DNA of 64,000 nt from DATCLS01 sp036563805. Its GTDB lineage: Bacteria; Actinomycetota; Acidimicrobiia; Acidimicrobiales; VFJN01. The position numbers and the translations under genes are program-made. The stretch spans positions 1-64,000 of the forward strand of contig DATCLS010000062.1 of the NCBI GenBank assembly GCA_036563805.1, read 5' to 3'. The notes below the pieces were generated by a model. The model was not told the origin of the DNA and did no database searches. It was given only the letters and a program-made list of their open reading frames with translations. Below are positions 23,157 through 31,619 of this stretch, piece by piece. How positions within the stretch are numbered: position 1 is the first letter of the stretch; each line of letters opens with the position of its first letter.

Positions 23157-24335
23157 GCCCGGGTCGGCCTCGAGGAGCGACGCCCGGGTGACGGCGTCGG
23201 ACCCGAAGCGGTCGCGGATGCCGTCGACGGCGGCGTCGAGCGCGGCGGCGTCGCGCCGCTCGAAGGGAAGCGTGAGCTGCACGGCCCGGGCGTCCTCGAG
23301 GTTGCTCACCGCCACGCCGACCAGCGTCAGCCCCCGCCGCTCGACCTCGCGCCGGGCGGTCCGCAGCAGCGCCCGGGCGGTGGCCAGGATCGGCCGGGTG
23401 TCGGCCGTCGCCCGGTCGAGCGTGTGGGACCGGGTGGCGCGGGCGAAGTCGCCGAACCGCAGCCGTACCGTGACCGTCCGCCCCGCCCGGCCGGCCGCCC
23501 GCATCCGCCGGGTGACCCGGTCGACCAGCCCAGCGACGATGGCGTCCAGCTCGCCGGGGGCGCGCGACGGCGAGAACCGCGACCCGAGCGCCCGCTGGGA
23601 CCCGATCGACCGCCGGCGCCGGCCGGTGTCGACGTGCCGGGGGTCGCGGTTCCACGCCAGGGCGTGGAGGTGCCGACCGGCCGCTGGGCCGAGCATCGCC
23701 ACCAGCGCCTCCTCGGGCAGGCGGGCCACCTCGCCGACCGTCGTCAGGCCCCGGGCCCGCAGTTTGCCGGCCGTGACCGGCCCCACCCCCCACAGGCGTT
23801 CGACCGGCAGCGGGTGGAGGAACGCCAGCTCGGCCTGGGGCGGCACGACCTTGAGCCCGTCGGGCTTGGCCACGCCGCTGGCCACCTTGGCCAGGAACTT
23901 GGTGCGGGCCACGCCGACGGTCAGGGCCAGGCCCACCTCCTCGCGCACGGCCCGCCGCAGGCGAGCGGCGATGGCCACCGGCTCGCCGACCATCCGGCGC
24001 AGCCCGCCCACCTCGAGGAACGCCTCGTCGATCGACAGCCCCTCGACCAGGGGCGTGGTCCGCTCGAACACCGCGAACACAGCCCGGCTCGCCTCGGCGT
24101 AGGCGGACATGCGGGGCGGGACGACCACGGCGTGCGGGCACAGGCGCCGCGCCTGGGCGGCGCCCATGGCGGTGCGGACGCCGCACGCCCGGGCCTCGTA
24201 GCTGGCCGCCAGCACCACCCCGCCGCCCACGATCACCGGCCGGCCCCGCAGCCGCGGGTCGTCGCGCTGCTCGACCGAGGCGTAGAACGCGTCGAGGTCG
24301 GCGTGGAGGACGGTGGCCTGCCGGTCCACGAACAC
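23130..24335 (-). CDS. dinB: DNA polymerase IV (Y-family translesion polymerase)
   Basis: The 401-residue product carries the Y-family motifs in order: HADLDAFYASVEQ with a catalytic aspartate, ASYEAR and GVRTAM in the fingers, LSIDEAFLEV with the catalytic Asp-Glu pair, then the helix-hairpin-helix thumb and the little-finger domain. It copies damaged DNA with low fidelity. GTG 24335 and GTG 24329 are both possible starts. They lie inside an SOS box, so expression is probably LexA-repressed. No C-terminal sliding-clamp motif was confidently identified; the tail LPFERRD near residue 360 is a candidate. Confidence 0.9.
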   Translation of the reverse strand: MFVDRQATVLHADLDAFYASVEQRDDPRLRGRPVIVGGGVVLAASYEARACGVRTAMGAAQARRLCPHAVVVPPRMSAYAEASRAVFAVFERTTPLVEGLSIDEAFLEVGGLRRMVGEPVAIAARLRRAVREEVGLALTVGVARTKFLAKVASGVAKPDGLKVVPPQAELAFLHPLPVERLWGVGPVTAGKLRARGLTTVGEVARLPEEALVAMLGPAAGRHLHALAWNRDPRHVDTGRRRRSIGSQRALGSRFSPSRAPGELDAIVAGLVDRVTRRMRAAGRAGRTVTVRLRFGDFARATRSHTLDRATADTRPILATARALLRTARREVERRGLTLVGVAVSNLEDARAVQLTLPFERRDAAALDAAVDGIRDRFGSDAVTRASLLEADPGLSVPVLPD

Positions 24336-24342
24336 ATGTTCG
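24329..24342. promoter_or_regulatory. Actinobacterial SOS (LexA) box
   Basis: CGAACACATGTTCG matches the actinobacterial and Gram-positive LexA site CGAAC-N4-GTTCG exactly. It overlaps the dinB start codons, so LexA would block initiation of transcription or elongation directly. Confidence 0.8.
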
Positions 24343-24361
24343 CAGATCGGCACCGGTTGCG

Positions 24362-24832
24362 CTACGGGTGCGCCGGAGCTTCGGCCGATGCGGTCGGCGT
24401 CACGGCCGGCACGGCGATCCGGCCCGCCTCGGCCTCCCGCCGCCACGCCTGGAACCCGCCAGCCAGGTCGGTGACGCGCCCCAGCCCGAGCTGGCGCAGG
24501 GTGGCCGCCGCCAGGCTCGAGGCGTACCCCTCGTCGCAGACGATCACCATCTCCTGGTCGCGCCCCCGGACCTCGGGCAGCCGGTGGGGGCTGGTGGGGT
24601 CGAGCCGCCACTCCAGCACGTTGCGCCCGACGACCAGGGCGCCGGGGATCAGCCCGTCGCGCTCCCGCAGCTCGACGGGCCGGATGTCCACCACCAGCCC
24701 GCCGCGCTCCAGCACGCCGGCCAGATCGCCGGGCTCGGCGCGGGGCTCGATGGCGACCCGGGCGCCGTCCAGCAGGCGGTCGATGGCCGCCGACGCGGGG
24801 CCGTCGACCGCCCCGGACCCGGCCTCAGCCAC
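24362..24832 (-). CDS. Rhodanese-domain sulfurtransferase
   Basis: The 156-residue product is a single rhodanese domain with VDIRPVELRERDGLIPGAL and the active-site loop CDEGYASS, with Cys99 as the likely persulfide carrier. It ends with a short Ala/Pro-rich tail. Its start overlaps the cysteine-dioxygenase-type gene by eight bases, placing it last in an operon with a TauD-type dioxygenase. A role in handling sulfite or sulfane sulfur released by sulfonate cleavage fits, but is inference. Confidence 0.85.
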   Translation of the reverse strand: MAEAGSGAVDGPASAAIDRLLDGARVAIEPRAEPGDLAGVLERGGLVVDIRPVELRERDGLIPGALVVGRNVLEWRLDPTSPHRLPEVRGRDQEMVIVCDEGYASSLAAATLRQLGLGRVTDLAGGFQAWRREAEAGRIAVPAVTPTASAEAPAHP

Positions 24833-25436
24833 GGCTCGCCGGGTGGAGGAGGAACGAGGCCGCCCGCGCCGCCAGCAGCGGCTGCTCGGGCAGCTGGGGG
24901 ACGGTGGCGATCGGCGCCAGCGTGTCGAGGTCGTAGTAGGTCATGGCCGTCAGCGGGGGCGAGTAGACGTGGATGCTGGTGGCCGGTTCGGTGCCGCGGT
25001 TGACGACGTCGTGCACGGCCCCGACAGGCACGTGCCGGACCTGCCCCGGCTCGAGCTGGCGCTCGACGGCGCCGCCCGGGCGCGGCACCACCTCCGTCAG
25101 CGTGCCCGACGTGACGACGAAGGCGCCAGCTGCGTCGCCGTGGTCGTGGGGCTCGACGCCCTGGCCCGGCGCCCAGCCGATCACCCACACCTCGTAACGC
25201 TCGGTGGCGAGCAGGCGGACGGGCTGGCGCTCGTCCGGATCGTGACGCACCACCGCCCCCCACAGCGGGCGGGCGGCGGCGATGCCGCCGGCGATGTCGG
25301 CGAGGATGGCGGGCCGGAGCGGGCCGTCCACCGGGGCCGGCGCGGGGTCGGCCGGAGCGGGGTCCGGGTCCACCAGGACGGGGTCCGGGTCCACCGGGGC
25401 GGCGTCCGCGGCGGGTGGGCGCACGGTCGCCGGCAT
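24825..25436 (-). CDS. Cysteine-dioxygenase-type cupin
   Basis: The 203-residue product has the thiol dioxygenase core: His97 and His99 in PHDHG, the following GAFVVTSGTL, and His142 in VHDVVN as third iron ligand. Family members oxidise cysteine or other thiols, such as 3-mercaptopropionate, to sulfinates using iron and oxygen. The N-terminal 40 residues are a Pro/Ala/Asp repeat and probably disordered. The ATG overlaps the TauD stop (TGATG). Located between TauD and rhodanese genes, it belongs to an organosulfur operon. Confidence 0.85.
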   Translation of the reverse strand: MPATVRPPAADAAPVDPDPVLVDPDPAPADPAPAPVDGPLRPAILADIAGGIAAARPLWGAVVRHDPDERQPVRLLATERYEVWVIGWAPGQGVEPHDHGDAAGAFVVTSGTLTEVVPRPGGAVERQLEPGQVRHVPVGAVHDVVNRGTEPATSIHVYSPPLTAMTYYDLDTLAPIATVPQLPEQPLLAARAASFLLHPASRG

Positions 25437-26386
25437 CACCGGAAGGGCCGCGAGCCCCGCAGGGTCACGCGGTGCATGACCCGGTGGGCGCCGCCGTAGT
25501 CCTGGGCCGCGTAGTGCAGCGTCGAGCGGTTGTCCCAGAAGGCCACGTCGCCCGCCTGCCACTTGTGCCGCACGACGTGCTCGGGCGCGGTCATGTGGTC
25601 GTAGAGCAGGGCGAGGAGGCCGTCGCTCTCCTGGCGGGACAGGCCGACGACGTGCGTCGTGAACCCCGGGTTCACGAACAGCGACCGCCGCCCGGTCTCG
25701 GGGTGGGTGCGGACCACCGGGTGCTCGACCGGGTCGAGGCGGTCGTACCGCCGGCCGTCCCACTCGATCGCATGGCTGCGGGCCAGGAAGCCGCCGAACG
25801 TGGCGTTGCCGTCGTGCACGGCCGTGAGCTCGTCGACGAGCCGCCGGAGGGGCGGGGCCAGGTTCGCATAGGCGGCCTGGGTGTCGGCCCACAGCGTGTC
25901 GCCGCCGGCCTCGGGGATCACCCGGCCGCTCAGGATCGACCCGTCGGGCGGCGTCTCGACGAACGTCACGTCGGTGTGCCAGCCCTCGACGCGGGGGCGG
26001 TTGCGGATCCAGGCGTACTCGTCGCGGTCCCGGGTCACGTGGCTGTCGAGCACGAGCACCTCGGGGTGCTCGGCGATCGCCCCGGGCACGACGGGGTGGG
26101 CCGGCGTCAGATCGCCGAACGTCCGGCCGAGCGCCACCTGGTGGTGGGGCTCGAGGTGCTGGCCGGGGAAGAACAGGACCTTGTGGTCGAGCCACAGCCG
26201 CCGGATGGCGGCGACCGTGGCCGCGTCGAGGGGCTGGCGGAGGTCGATGCCCCGGACCTCGGCCCCGATCGTCCCGCCGAGGCGCCGCACCTCGAGGCCG
26301 AGGGCCTCGGGGTCGGCGCTCTCGGGGCGGACGCCCTCGGGGCCGACGCCGGCGCCCGCCGGCCGGGAGTCGACGGCCACGCTCAC
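25436..26386 (-). CDS. TauD/TfdA-family alpha-ketoglutarate-dependent dioxygenase
   Basis: The 316-residue product has the iron-binding HTD in WHTDVTF (about residue 136), the distal histidine in VMHRVTLRG, and the 2-oxoglutarate-binding arginine ten residues after it. The N-terminal EVRGIDL and the FFPGQ segment are typical of TauD and alkylsulfatase-type enzymes, which hydroxylate the carbon next to sulfur so that sulfite or sulfate is released. The GTG start follows AGAAGG. It is first in the tauD-CDO-rhodanese operon, and an SsuABC-type transporter lies 2.3 kb away, supporting sulfonate or sulfate-ester use. Confidence 0.85.
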   Translation of the reverse strand: MSVAVDSRPAGAGVGPEGVRPESADPEALGLEVRRLGGTIGAEVRGIDLRQPLDAATVAAIRRLWLDHKVLFFPGQHLEPHHQVALGRTFGDLTPAHPVVPGAIAEHPEVLVLDSHVTRDRDEYAWIRNRPRVEGWHTDVTFVETPPDGSILSGRVIPEAGGDTLWADTQAAYANLAPPLRRLVDELTAVHDGNATFGGFLARSHAIEWDGRRYDRLDPVEHPVVRTHPETGRRSLFVNPGFTTHVVGLSRQESDGLLALLYDHMTAPEHVVRHKWQAGDVAFWDNRSTLHYAAQDYGGAHRVMHRVTLRGSRPFR

Positions 26387-26404
26387 GACGACACCTTCTT
26401 AGAT

Positions 26405-26430
26405 AAATCTGATCGCATAGGTCGAGATTT
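26405..26430. promoter_or_regulatory. AT-rich inverted repeat before the TauD operon
   Basis: AAATCT (26405-26410) and AGATTT (26425-26430) form an inverted repeat with centres 20 bases apart in an unusually AT-rich patch 19-47 bases upstream of the start. It is a plausible operator or promoter for the sulfur operon. Confidence 0.45.
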
Positions 26431-26676
26431 CTACCGTGTGCCGCCGCCGGGCACAACCCCCAGCTCGCACGGCCCCACCGCCGCCGCTGCCGCCGCGACC
26501 TGCCGGCCCGGGCCCGCACGGCGCACGGACCCCGGCGCCGGGGCCGCCAAGGCGGGCCCGCCACCTCGGACCGGAGGCCAGGGCGGGCCGGGACCTGGGG
26601 GACCGGGAGGGGACCGGAGGTCCGTGGCGGATGGGGCTGGCGGGCGCCCGCTCGCGGCGCGGGGCCGGCTCGGGGG

Positions 26677-27426
26677 TCAGGCGGCGACGACGGAGCGGGC
26701 GACGGCGGTGAGGGTCTCCTCCGCCCGGCGGCGCCGCCACTGGAGCGTGCGGAGCTTCGCCCCCCGCCGCTCGGCGATCTCGGCCAGCGGCACGCCGGCG
26801 ATGCGGGAGGCGGCGATCAGCTCGGCGTCGGCCGCGCTCACCACGCCGGCGGCCACCGCCTCGGCCAGCACGCTCGCCAACTCGAGGGCCGGGTGCTCGG
26901 GGGCCCGGTCGACCGGCTCCCAACCGGGCTCGGGCGCCGGGCCCACCGCACCGGGGCTCCCCTCGTCGGCCACGACCCCCGCCGGGCTCCCGGGCCCGCC
27001 GGCCGAGCGGGCGGCCCGCCGGAGGTCGGACGCGGCGTCCATCAGCACGTTGGCCGCGATCCGCCGGGGCCGGCGGGCCAGCGGGTAGCGGCGGATCCGG
27101 TCGTAGACGGCGGCGACGGCGGCCGCCGCCCGCTCCTCCGGCTCGCCGAGCGCCCACCAGGTGCGGGCCAAGCGGCGCACGCCGGGGAGCAGCAGCTGCA
27201 GCAGCACGCGGGCGGCCAGGTCGTCGCCCTCGACCGACCGGGCCGCGAGAGCGGCGAGCACGGCGTCGGCGGCCGCCGGCTCGGCGGCCCGGACGAACCG
27301 CTCGACATCGCCCAGCGTGCCGGCGCCCCCGGCGGCGGCGCACACCTCCGGCAGCCGCCGCGCCGCCCGGGGACCGGCTGCCAGGCGGGCCCACTCCCGA
27401 TCGAGCAACTCCAGCACGGAGACCAT
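26677..27426 (-). CDS. Orphan protein with a sigma-region-4-like C terminus
   Basis: The 249-residue Ala/Arg-rich product has a C-terminal helix-turn-helix: DAELIAASRIAGVPLAEIAE, then RRGAKLRTLQWRRRRAEETL. This resembles region 4 of ECF sigma factors. The N-terminal part contains a region somewhat like sigma region 2 (YDRIRRYPLARRPRRIAANV), but promoter-melting motifs are not clear. ATG 27426 is chosen because homology-like sequence begins at MVSVLELLDREW; the open frame extends upstream through the leader hairpin. No anti-sigma gene is adjacent. It may be a divergent sigma factor or a DNA-binding regulator. Confidence 0.55.
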   Translation of the reverse strand: MVSVLELLDREWARLAAGPRAARRLPEVCAAAGGAGTLGDVERFVRAAEPAAADAVLAALAARSVEGDDLAARVLLQLLLPGVRRLARTWWALGEPEERAAAAVAAVYDRIRRYPLARRPRRIAANVLMDAASDLRRAARSAGGPGSPAGVVADEGSPGAVGPAPEPGWEPVDRAPEHPALELASVLAEAVAAGVVSAADAELIAASRIAGVPLAEIAERRGAKLRTLQWRRRRAEETLTAVARSVVAA

Positions 27427-27796
27427 GCCGCCAGCGTGCGCGGGGGAGTCCCCCCACAGCTCCCCGCTCCCTCCCCGCCGGTCGCCTCCCGGTCCCCGGG
27501 GGACCTTCCCGGGGACTCCCCCGCGCCGGCGGGGAGCACGCTGACCAGGGACGATGCCAGCAGCCGCCACGCAAGCGGCCGCCGGCGGGCGGCCGGGCGT
27601 CGGCCGCGCCCGCCCGCCGATCGGTCGCCGCCGGGCGCCGGTCCCGCGCGTCAGCCGCTCCGGCCCGCCGGTCGACAGCTTGCGCCGCCTGGCGGGCCCC
27701 CCACTCCCCGCCCCCGGCGACTCCCCCCCAGGCGGCCCGCCCCGGCGGGGAGCGCGGCGGCGGTGGCCCGGCGGGCCGGGCCGGGCGGGCCCCGGG
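27427..27796. other. Leader region with a long imperfect hairpin
   Basis: In this 370-base gap the segment 27432-27543 forms a large inverted repeat: CAGCGTG with CACGCTG (7 bp) and CGCGGGGGAGTCCCC with GGGGACTCCCCCGCG (15 bp), with an 11-base bulge on one side. It lies directly before the start of the sigma-like gene. The rest is GC-rich tract sequence without a gene. Confidence 0.5.
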
Positions 27797-28645
27797 TCAG
27801 AGCACGAGGAACGGCGCCAGCTCGCGGGTGGTGGCCTGCACCCGCCGCGCGAGACCCTCGAGCCGGCCCTCGGCCAGCCGCACGGTCGGCCCCTGCACGG
27901 CCACGGCCGCGACCGCGTACCCGGCGCCGTCGAGCACCGGCGCGGCCAGGGCCCGCACGCCGACGTTGCGCTCCTCGTCGTTCAGCGACCAGCCCCGCTC
28001 CCGGATCCGGGCCAGGTCGGCCTCGAGCGCGGCGGGGTCGGCCAGCGTCCCGGGCGTGAAGCCGATGAGCGCCCCGGCCCGGTCGAGCGCCCGCACCTCC
28101 CCCACCGGGTCGGGGGAGAAGGCCAGCAGGCACTTGCCCATGGCCGAGGCGTGGATCGCCACCCGGCTGCCGGGCGTCTGCTCGAACCGCAGAGGCTGGG
28201 GCGAGGCGACGTCGAGCACGACGAGCACCTCGGCGTCGGCCCGAATGCCGAGGTTGACCGACTCGCCGGTGTCGGCGGCCAGCTTCTCGAGGGCCGGCAG
28301 GGCCCGGGCGTAGCCGAGATGCTCCTCGGCCCGCCGGCCGAGCACGACGAGGGTCGGCCCGAGTTGGTACCGCTCGGTGCGGGGGTCCTGGACGAGCAGG
28401 CCGCCGGCGCACAGCGCCCGGGTGAGCCGGTGGGCGGTGCTCACCGACAGCCCCGTGCGCCCGGCGATCTCGGTGACGCCGAGGTCGGTGGCCGCCTCGA
28501 AGCACCGCAGGACCTCGAGGGCGCGCGCCACCGACTGGGCGCCTGATCGCGAGCGGCCGGCGTCGGCGTTCACCTGGGGATCCACCTGGGGATCATCACA
28601 CACCGGCGCAGCGTCGCCCCGATCGATCCGTTTGCGGGAAGACAT
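27797..28645 (-). CDS. IclR-family transcriptional regulator
   Basis: The 282-residue product has an N-terminal winged HTH at about residues 35-95, with VTEIAGRTGLSVSTAHRLTR. The C-terminal IclR effector domain contains SAMGKCLLA and a closing ERNVGVRALAAPVLDGAG. It is divergent from the SsuA-like gene with only 23 bases between the start codons given here, so the real starts may be internal, for example GTG codons near 28575-28602. It probably regulates the transporter and perhaps the TauD operon. The effector ligand is unknown. Confidence 0.85.
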   Translation of the reverse strand: MSSRKRIDRGDAAPVCDDPQVDPQVNADAGRSRSGAQSVARALEVLRCFEAATDLGVTEIAGRTGLSVSTAHRLTRALCAGGLLVQDPRTERYQLGPTLVVLGRRAEEHLGYARALPALEKLAADTGESVNLGIRADAEVLVVLDVASPQPLRFEQTPGSRVAIHASAMGKCLLAFSPDPVGEVRALDRAGALIGFTPGTLADPAALEADLARIRERGWSLNDEERNVGVRALAAPVLDGAGYAVAAVAVQGPTVRLAEGRLEGLARRVQATTRELAPFLVL

Positions 28646-28668
28646 TCCACCATGTACAAAAATCGATT

Positions 28669-29802
28669 ATGTCTATCGGGATTGATCACAGCGGGCGGTG
28701 GTCGGCGACGCGAGCGGCCCGTCGACGGCGGGCCCCACGGCGGGCCCGGCGCCTGCTCGTCTTCCTCTTGGCCTTCGGCCTGGTGGCGGCCGCCTGCGGC
28801 GGCGACGATGACGGCGGCGGCAGCGGCGGCGATGGCGCCGCCGCCGACGGCGAGCCCAGCGGCACGCTGAACCTGGGCTACTTCGCCAACGTCACCCACG
28901 CCCCGGCGATCATCGGTGTCGAGGAGGGCCTGTTCGAGGACGCGTTGGGCGACGGCGTCGAGGTGAACTACTCGACGTTCAACTCGGGCACCGAGGCCAG
29001 CGAGGCGCTGCTCACCGGCTCGATCGACGCCACGTTCATCGGGCCCAACCCGGCGATCAACGCGTTCGCCGAGTCCGACGGGGCCATCCGGATCGTGGCC
29101 GGCACGACCTCGGGCGGCGCCGCCCTCGTGGTGCGCGACGGCATCGACAGCCCCGAGGACCTGGAGGGCACGACCCTTGCGTCCCCCGACCTGGGCAACA
29201 CCCAGGACGTGGCCCTGCGCTACTGGCTGCGGGAGCAGGGCTTCGAGACCGACGAGAGCGGCGGTGGCGACGTCTCGATCGCCCCCCAGGACAACGCCGA
29301 CACGCTGACCACGTTCCGAGACGGCACGATCGACGGTGCCTGGGTGCCCGAGCCCTGGGCGACCCGCCTGGTGCTGGAGGGCGGCGGCCACGTGTTGCTG
29401 AACGAGACCGAGGTGTGGCCCGAAGGCCAGTTCGTGACCACCCACCTCATCGTCCGCACCGACTACCTCGAGGAGAACCCCGAGATCGTCCGGGGGCTGA
29501 TCGAGGGCCTGCTCGACGCCATCGACACCGCCAACGCCGAGGACCCGGCCGAGGCCCAGACCATCACCAACGACGGCATCGAGAACGTCACGACCCAGCG
29601 CATCGACGACGCCACCATCCAGGGCGCGTGGGAGAACCTCGAGTTCACCCCGGACCCCATCGCCTCCTCGCTCGAGGCGTCGAAGGACCACGCCGTCGAG
29701 GTCGGCCTGCTCGAGGACGTCGACCTGGAGGGCATCTACGACCTGACGATCCTCAACGAGGTGCTGGCCGAACGCGGCCTCGAGGAGGTCGAAGGGCTGT
29801 GA
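28669..29802 (+). CDS. SsuA/NMT1-type substrate-binding lipoprotein
   Basis: The 377-residue product has an arginine-rich start, a hydrophobic segment and a lipobox VAAAC followed by a Gly/Asp linker, so it is lipid-anchored outside the membrane. The mature part shows LNLGYFANVTHAPAIIG and GWVPEPWA-like sequence, typical of the aliphatic-sulfonate, nitrate and taurine binding proteins of the SsuA/TauA family. Cognate ATPase and permease genes follow immediately with overlaps. With the nearby TauD and thiol dioxygenase genes, the likely ligand is an organosulfonate. Confidence 0.85.
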   Translation: MSIGIDHSGRWSATRAARRRRAPRRARRLLVFLLAFGLVAAACGGDDDGGGSGGDGAAADGEPSGTLNLGYFANVTHAPAIIGVEEGLFEDALGDGVEVNYSTFNSGTEASEALLTGSIDATFIGPNPAINAFAESDGAIRIVAGTTSGGAALVVRDGIDSPEDLEGTTLASPDLGNTQDVALRYWLREQGFETDESGGGDVSIAPQDNADTLTTFRDGTIDGAWVPEPWATRLVLEGGGHVLLNETEVWPEGQFVTTHLIVRTDYLEENPEIVRGLIEGLLDAIDTANAEDPAEAQTITNDGIENVTTQRIDDATIQGAWENLEFTPDPIASSLEASKDHAVEVGLLEDVDLEGIYDLTILNEVLAERGLEEVEGL

Positions 29803-30623
29803 CCCCGGAGCGCTCCACGACGGCGATCGGGGTCTCCGAGCATCCGGCCCCGGTCGCCGAGGACCACGCCGCTCCCCCTCCGGCGGTGGCCCTGCGTGGG
29901 GTGAGCAAGGTCTACGGCGGCGGCCGCGACGCGGTCGCCGCCGTAGACCACATCGACCTCGAGGTCCCCCGGGGGCAGCTCGCCTGCCTCGTCGGCGCGT
30001 CCGGCTGCGGCAAGTCGACGCTGCTCAACCTCATCGCCGGGCTCGACCAGCCCACCGAGGGGGAGGTCGAGGTCAGCGGCCGCACCGCCCTCATGTTCCA
30101 GGAAGCGGCGCTGTTCCCGTGGCTCACCGTGGCGGGCAACGTCGACCTGGCGCTCAAGCTCCGCAAGGTCCCCAAGGACGAGCGGCGCGACCGGGTCGCG
30201 GCGCTGCTCCAGACCGTGCGGCTGGAGGCGTTCGCCCGCCGGCGGCCGCACGAGCTCTCGGGCGGCATGCGCCAGCGGGTGGCGCTAGCTCGGGCGTTCG
30301 CCCAGGACGCCGAGATCCTGCTCATGGACGAGCCGTTCGGCGCCCTCGACGCCATGACGCGGGACGTGCTCCACGACGAGCTGGAGAACCTGTGGGCGGG
30401 CCGCGACCTCACGATCGTGTTCGTGACCCACAACGTCCGGGAGGCCGCCCGCCTGGCCGACCGCATCGTCGTGCTGACCAGCCGACCGGGCCGGGTCACG
30501 GCCGCGGTCGACGTCGACCTCGACCGCCCCCGGCGCATCGAGGCGCCGGACACCGGCGAGGTCGCCGCCCATGTGACCGAGCTGCTGCGCCGGGAGGTGC
30601 GCCGTCATGCCGCCGAACGCTGA
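29799..30623 (+). CDS. SsuB/TauB-type ABC transporter ATPase
   Basis: The 274-residue product has Walker A GASGCGKST, the signature LSGGMRQRVALARA, Walker B ILLMDEPFGALD and a switch histidine in VTHNV. The sequence FQEAALFPWLTV and EPFGALDAMTR are characteristic of the nitrate/sulfonate/taurine importer branch. The GTG start overlaps the SsuA-like stop (GTGA). The first 35 residues are a Pro/Ala-rich extension. It powers import of the ligand bound by the upstream lipoprotein. Confidence 0.9.
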   Translation: MTPERSTTAIGVSEHPAPVAEDHAAPPPAVALRGVSKVYGGGRDAVAAVDHIDLEVPRGQLACLVGASGCGKSTLLNLIAGLDQPTEGEVEVSGRTALMFQEAALFPWLTVAGNVDLALKLRKVPKDERRDRVAALLQTVRLEAFARRRPHELSGGMRQRVALARAFAQDAEILLMDEPFGALDAMTRDVLHDELENLWAGRDLTIVFVTHNVREAARLADRIVVLTSRPGRVTAAVDVDLDRPRRIEAPDTGEVAAHVTELLRREVRRHAAER

Positions 30624-31506
30624 CCCGGCCGGGACCGCCGCCGTGGAGGGGCTCGACGAGGACCTGGCCGGCCTCGACGCGCTCGAGCAGCGGGTCGGCG
30701 CCGGCCCGTCGCGGGCCCGCCGGATCTGGGCGGTCACCTGGCCCAAGCTCGCCGCCGTGGCGCTGGGCCTGGCCATCTGGCAGATCGTCGTCTGGTCGGG
30801 CTGGAAGGAGGAGTACCTCTTCCCCGGGCCCGGCAAGGTGTTCGGCGAGCTGTGGGACATCGCCGCCGACGGCACGCTGTGGGAGGCCCTCCAGCGCACG
30901 CTGCGCCGGGCCTTCACCGGCTTCGCCATCGCCGTGGTCCTGGGGACGATCGTGGGGGCGGCGGTCGCCCGCGTCGGGGTGCTGCGGGCCGCGTTCGGCT
31001 CGCTGATCACCGGCATCCAGACCATGCCGTCGGTGGCCTGGGTTCCGTGGTCGATCCTGCTGTTCCGCCTGTCCGAGGGCGCCATCCTGTTCGTGACCGT
31101 GCTCGGGGCGGCGCCGGCGGTGGCCAACGGCATCATCAGCGGCGTCGACCAGATCCCGCCCATCCTGCTGCGGGCCGGGCGGGTGCTGGGCGCCCGGGGA
31201 CTGGCGGCGTTCCGCCACGTGGTGCTGCCGGCCTCGCTGCCCGGCTTCGTCGCCGGGCTCAAGCAGGGGTGGGCGTTCGCCTGGCGCAGCCTCATGGCCG
31301 GCGAGATCATCGTGATCGTGGCGGGCGAGCCGTCGATCGGGAGCCTGCTCGAGATCAACCGGGGCCTCAGCCGGTCGGCCGGCGTGATGGCCATCATGCT
31401 GGTGATCCTGTTCACCGGCCTCCTCGTCGACGCGCTGATCTTCGGCTTGCTGGAGCGGGCGGTCCGCCGCCGCTGGGGCCTGCTCGACGCCGCACGGGCG
31501 CGCTGA
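30607..31506 (+). CDS. SsuC/TauC-type ABC transporter permease
   Basis: The 299-residue product has about six transmembrane helices. The EAA loop is recognisable around RAGRVLGARGLAAFRHVVLPAS, as in the sulfonate and nitrate importers, and the pattern QTMPSVAWVPWSILLF is highly typical of the family. It overlaps the ATPase gene by 17 bases, completing a three-gene operon. The cytoplasmic N-terminal extension of about 40 residues is acidic. Confidence 0.9.
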   Translation: MPPNADPAGTAAVEGLDEDLAGLDALEQRVGAGPSRARRIWAVTWPKLAAVALGLAIWQIVVWSGWKEEYLFPGPGKVFGELWDIAADGTLWEALQRTLRRAFTGFAIAVVLGTIVGAAVARVGVLRAAFGSLITGIQTMPSVAWVPWSILLFRLSEGAILFVTVLGAAPAVANGIISGVDQIPPILLRAGRVLGARGLAAFRHVVLPASLPGFVAGLKQGWAFAWRSLMAGEIIVIVAGEPSIGSLLEINRGLSRSAGVMAIMLVILFTGLLVDALIFGLLERAVRRRWGLLDAARAR

Positions 31507-31586
31507 CGGACCGGGGGCCCGGGCCGCGGGGGACGGTCCCCGGCCCGGGCGGCCGTGCGCGCCGGGCCTACCGCTCCGCGGTTGGG

Positions 31587-31614
31587 GAGGTTGGACGCTA
31601 CGGCGCGTAACCTC
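31587..31614. promoter_or_regulatory. Inverted repeat before the acyl-CoA dehydrogenase gene
   Basis: GAGGTT (31587-31592) and AACCTC (31609-31614) form a short inverted repeat ending five bases before the start codon. It could be an operator overlapping the transcription start, or a chance match. Confidence 0.3.
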
Positions 31615-31619
31615 TCGGC

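Noticed and set aside
28646..28668. IclR operator in the 23-base gap between divergent start codons
   Set aside because: The gap is too short to hold two promoters, the annotated starts may be wrong, and no convincing palindrome could be assigned.
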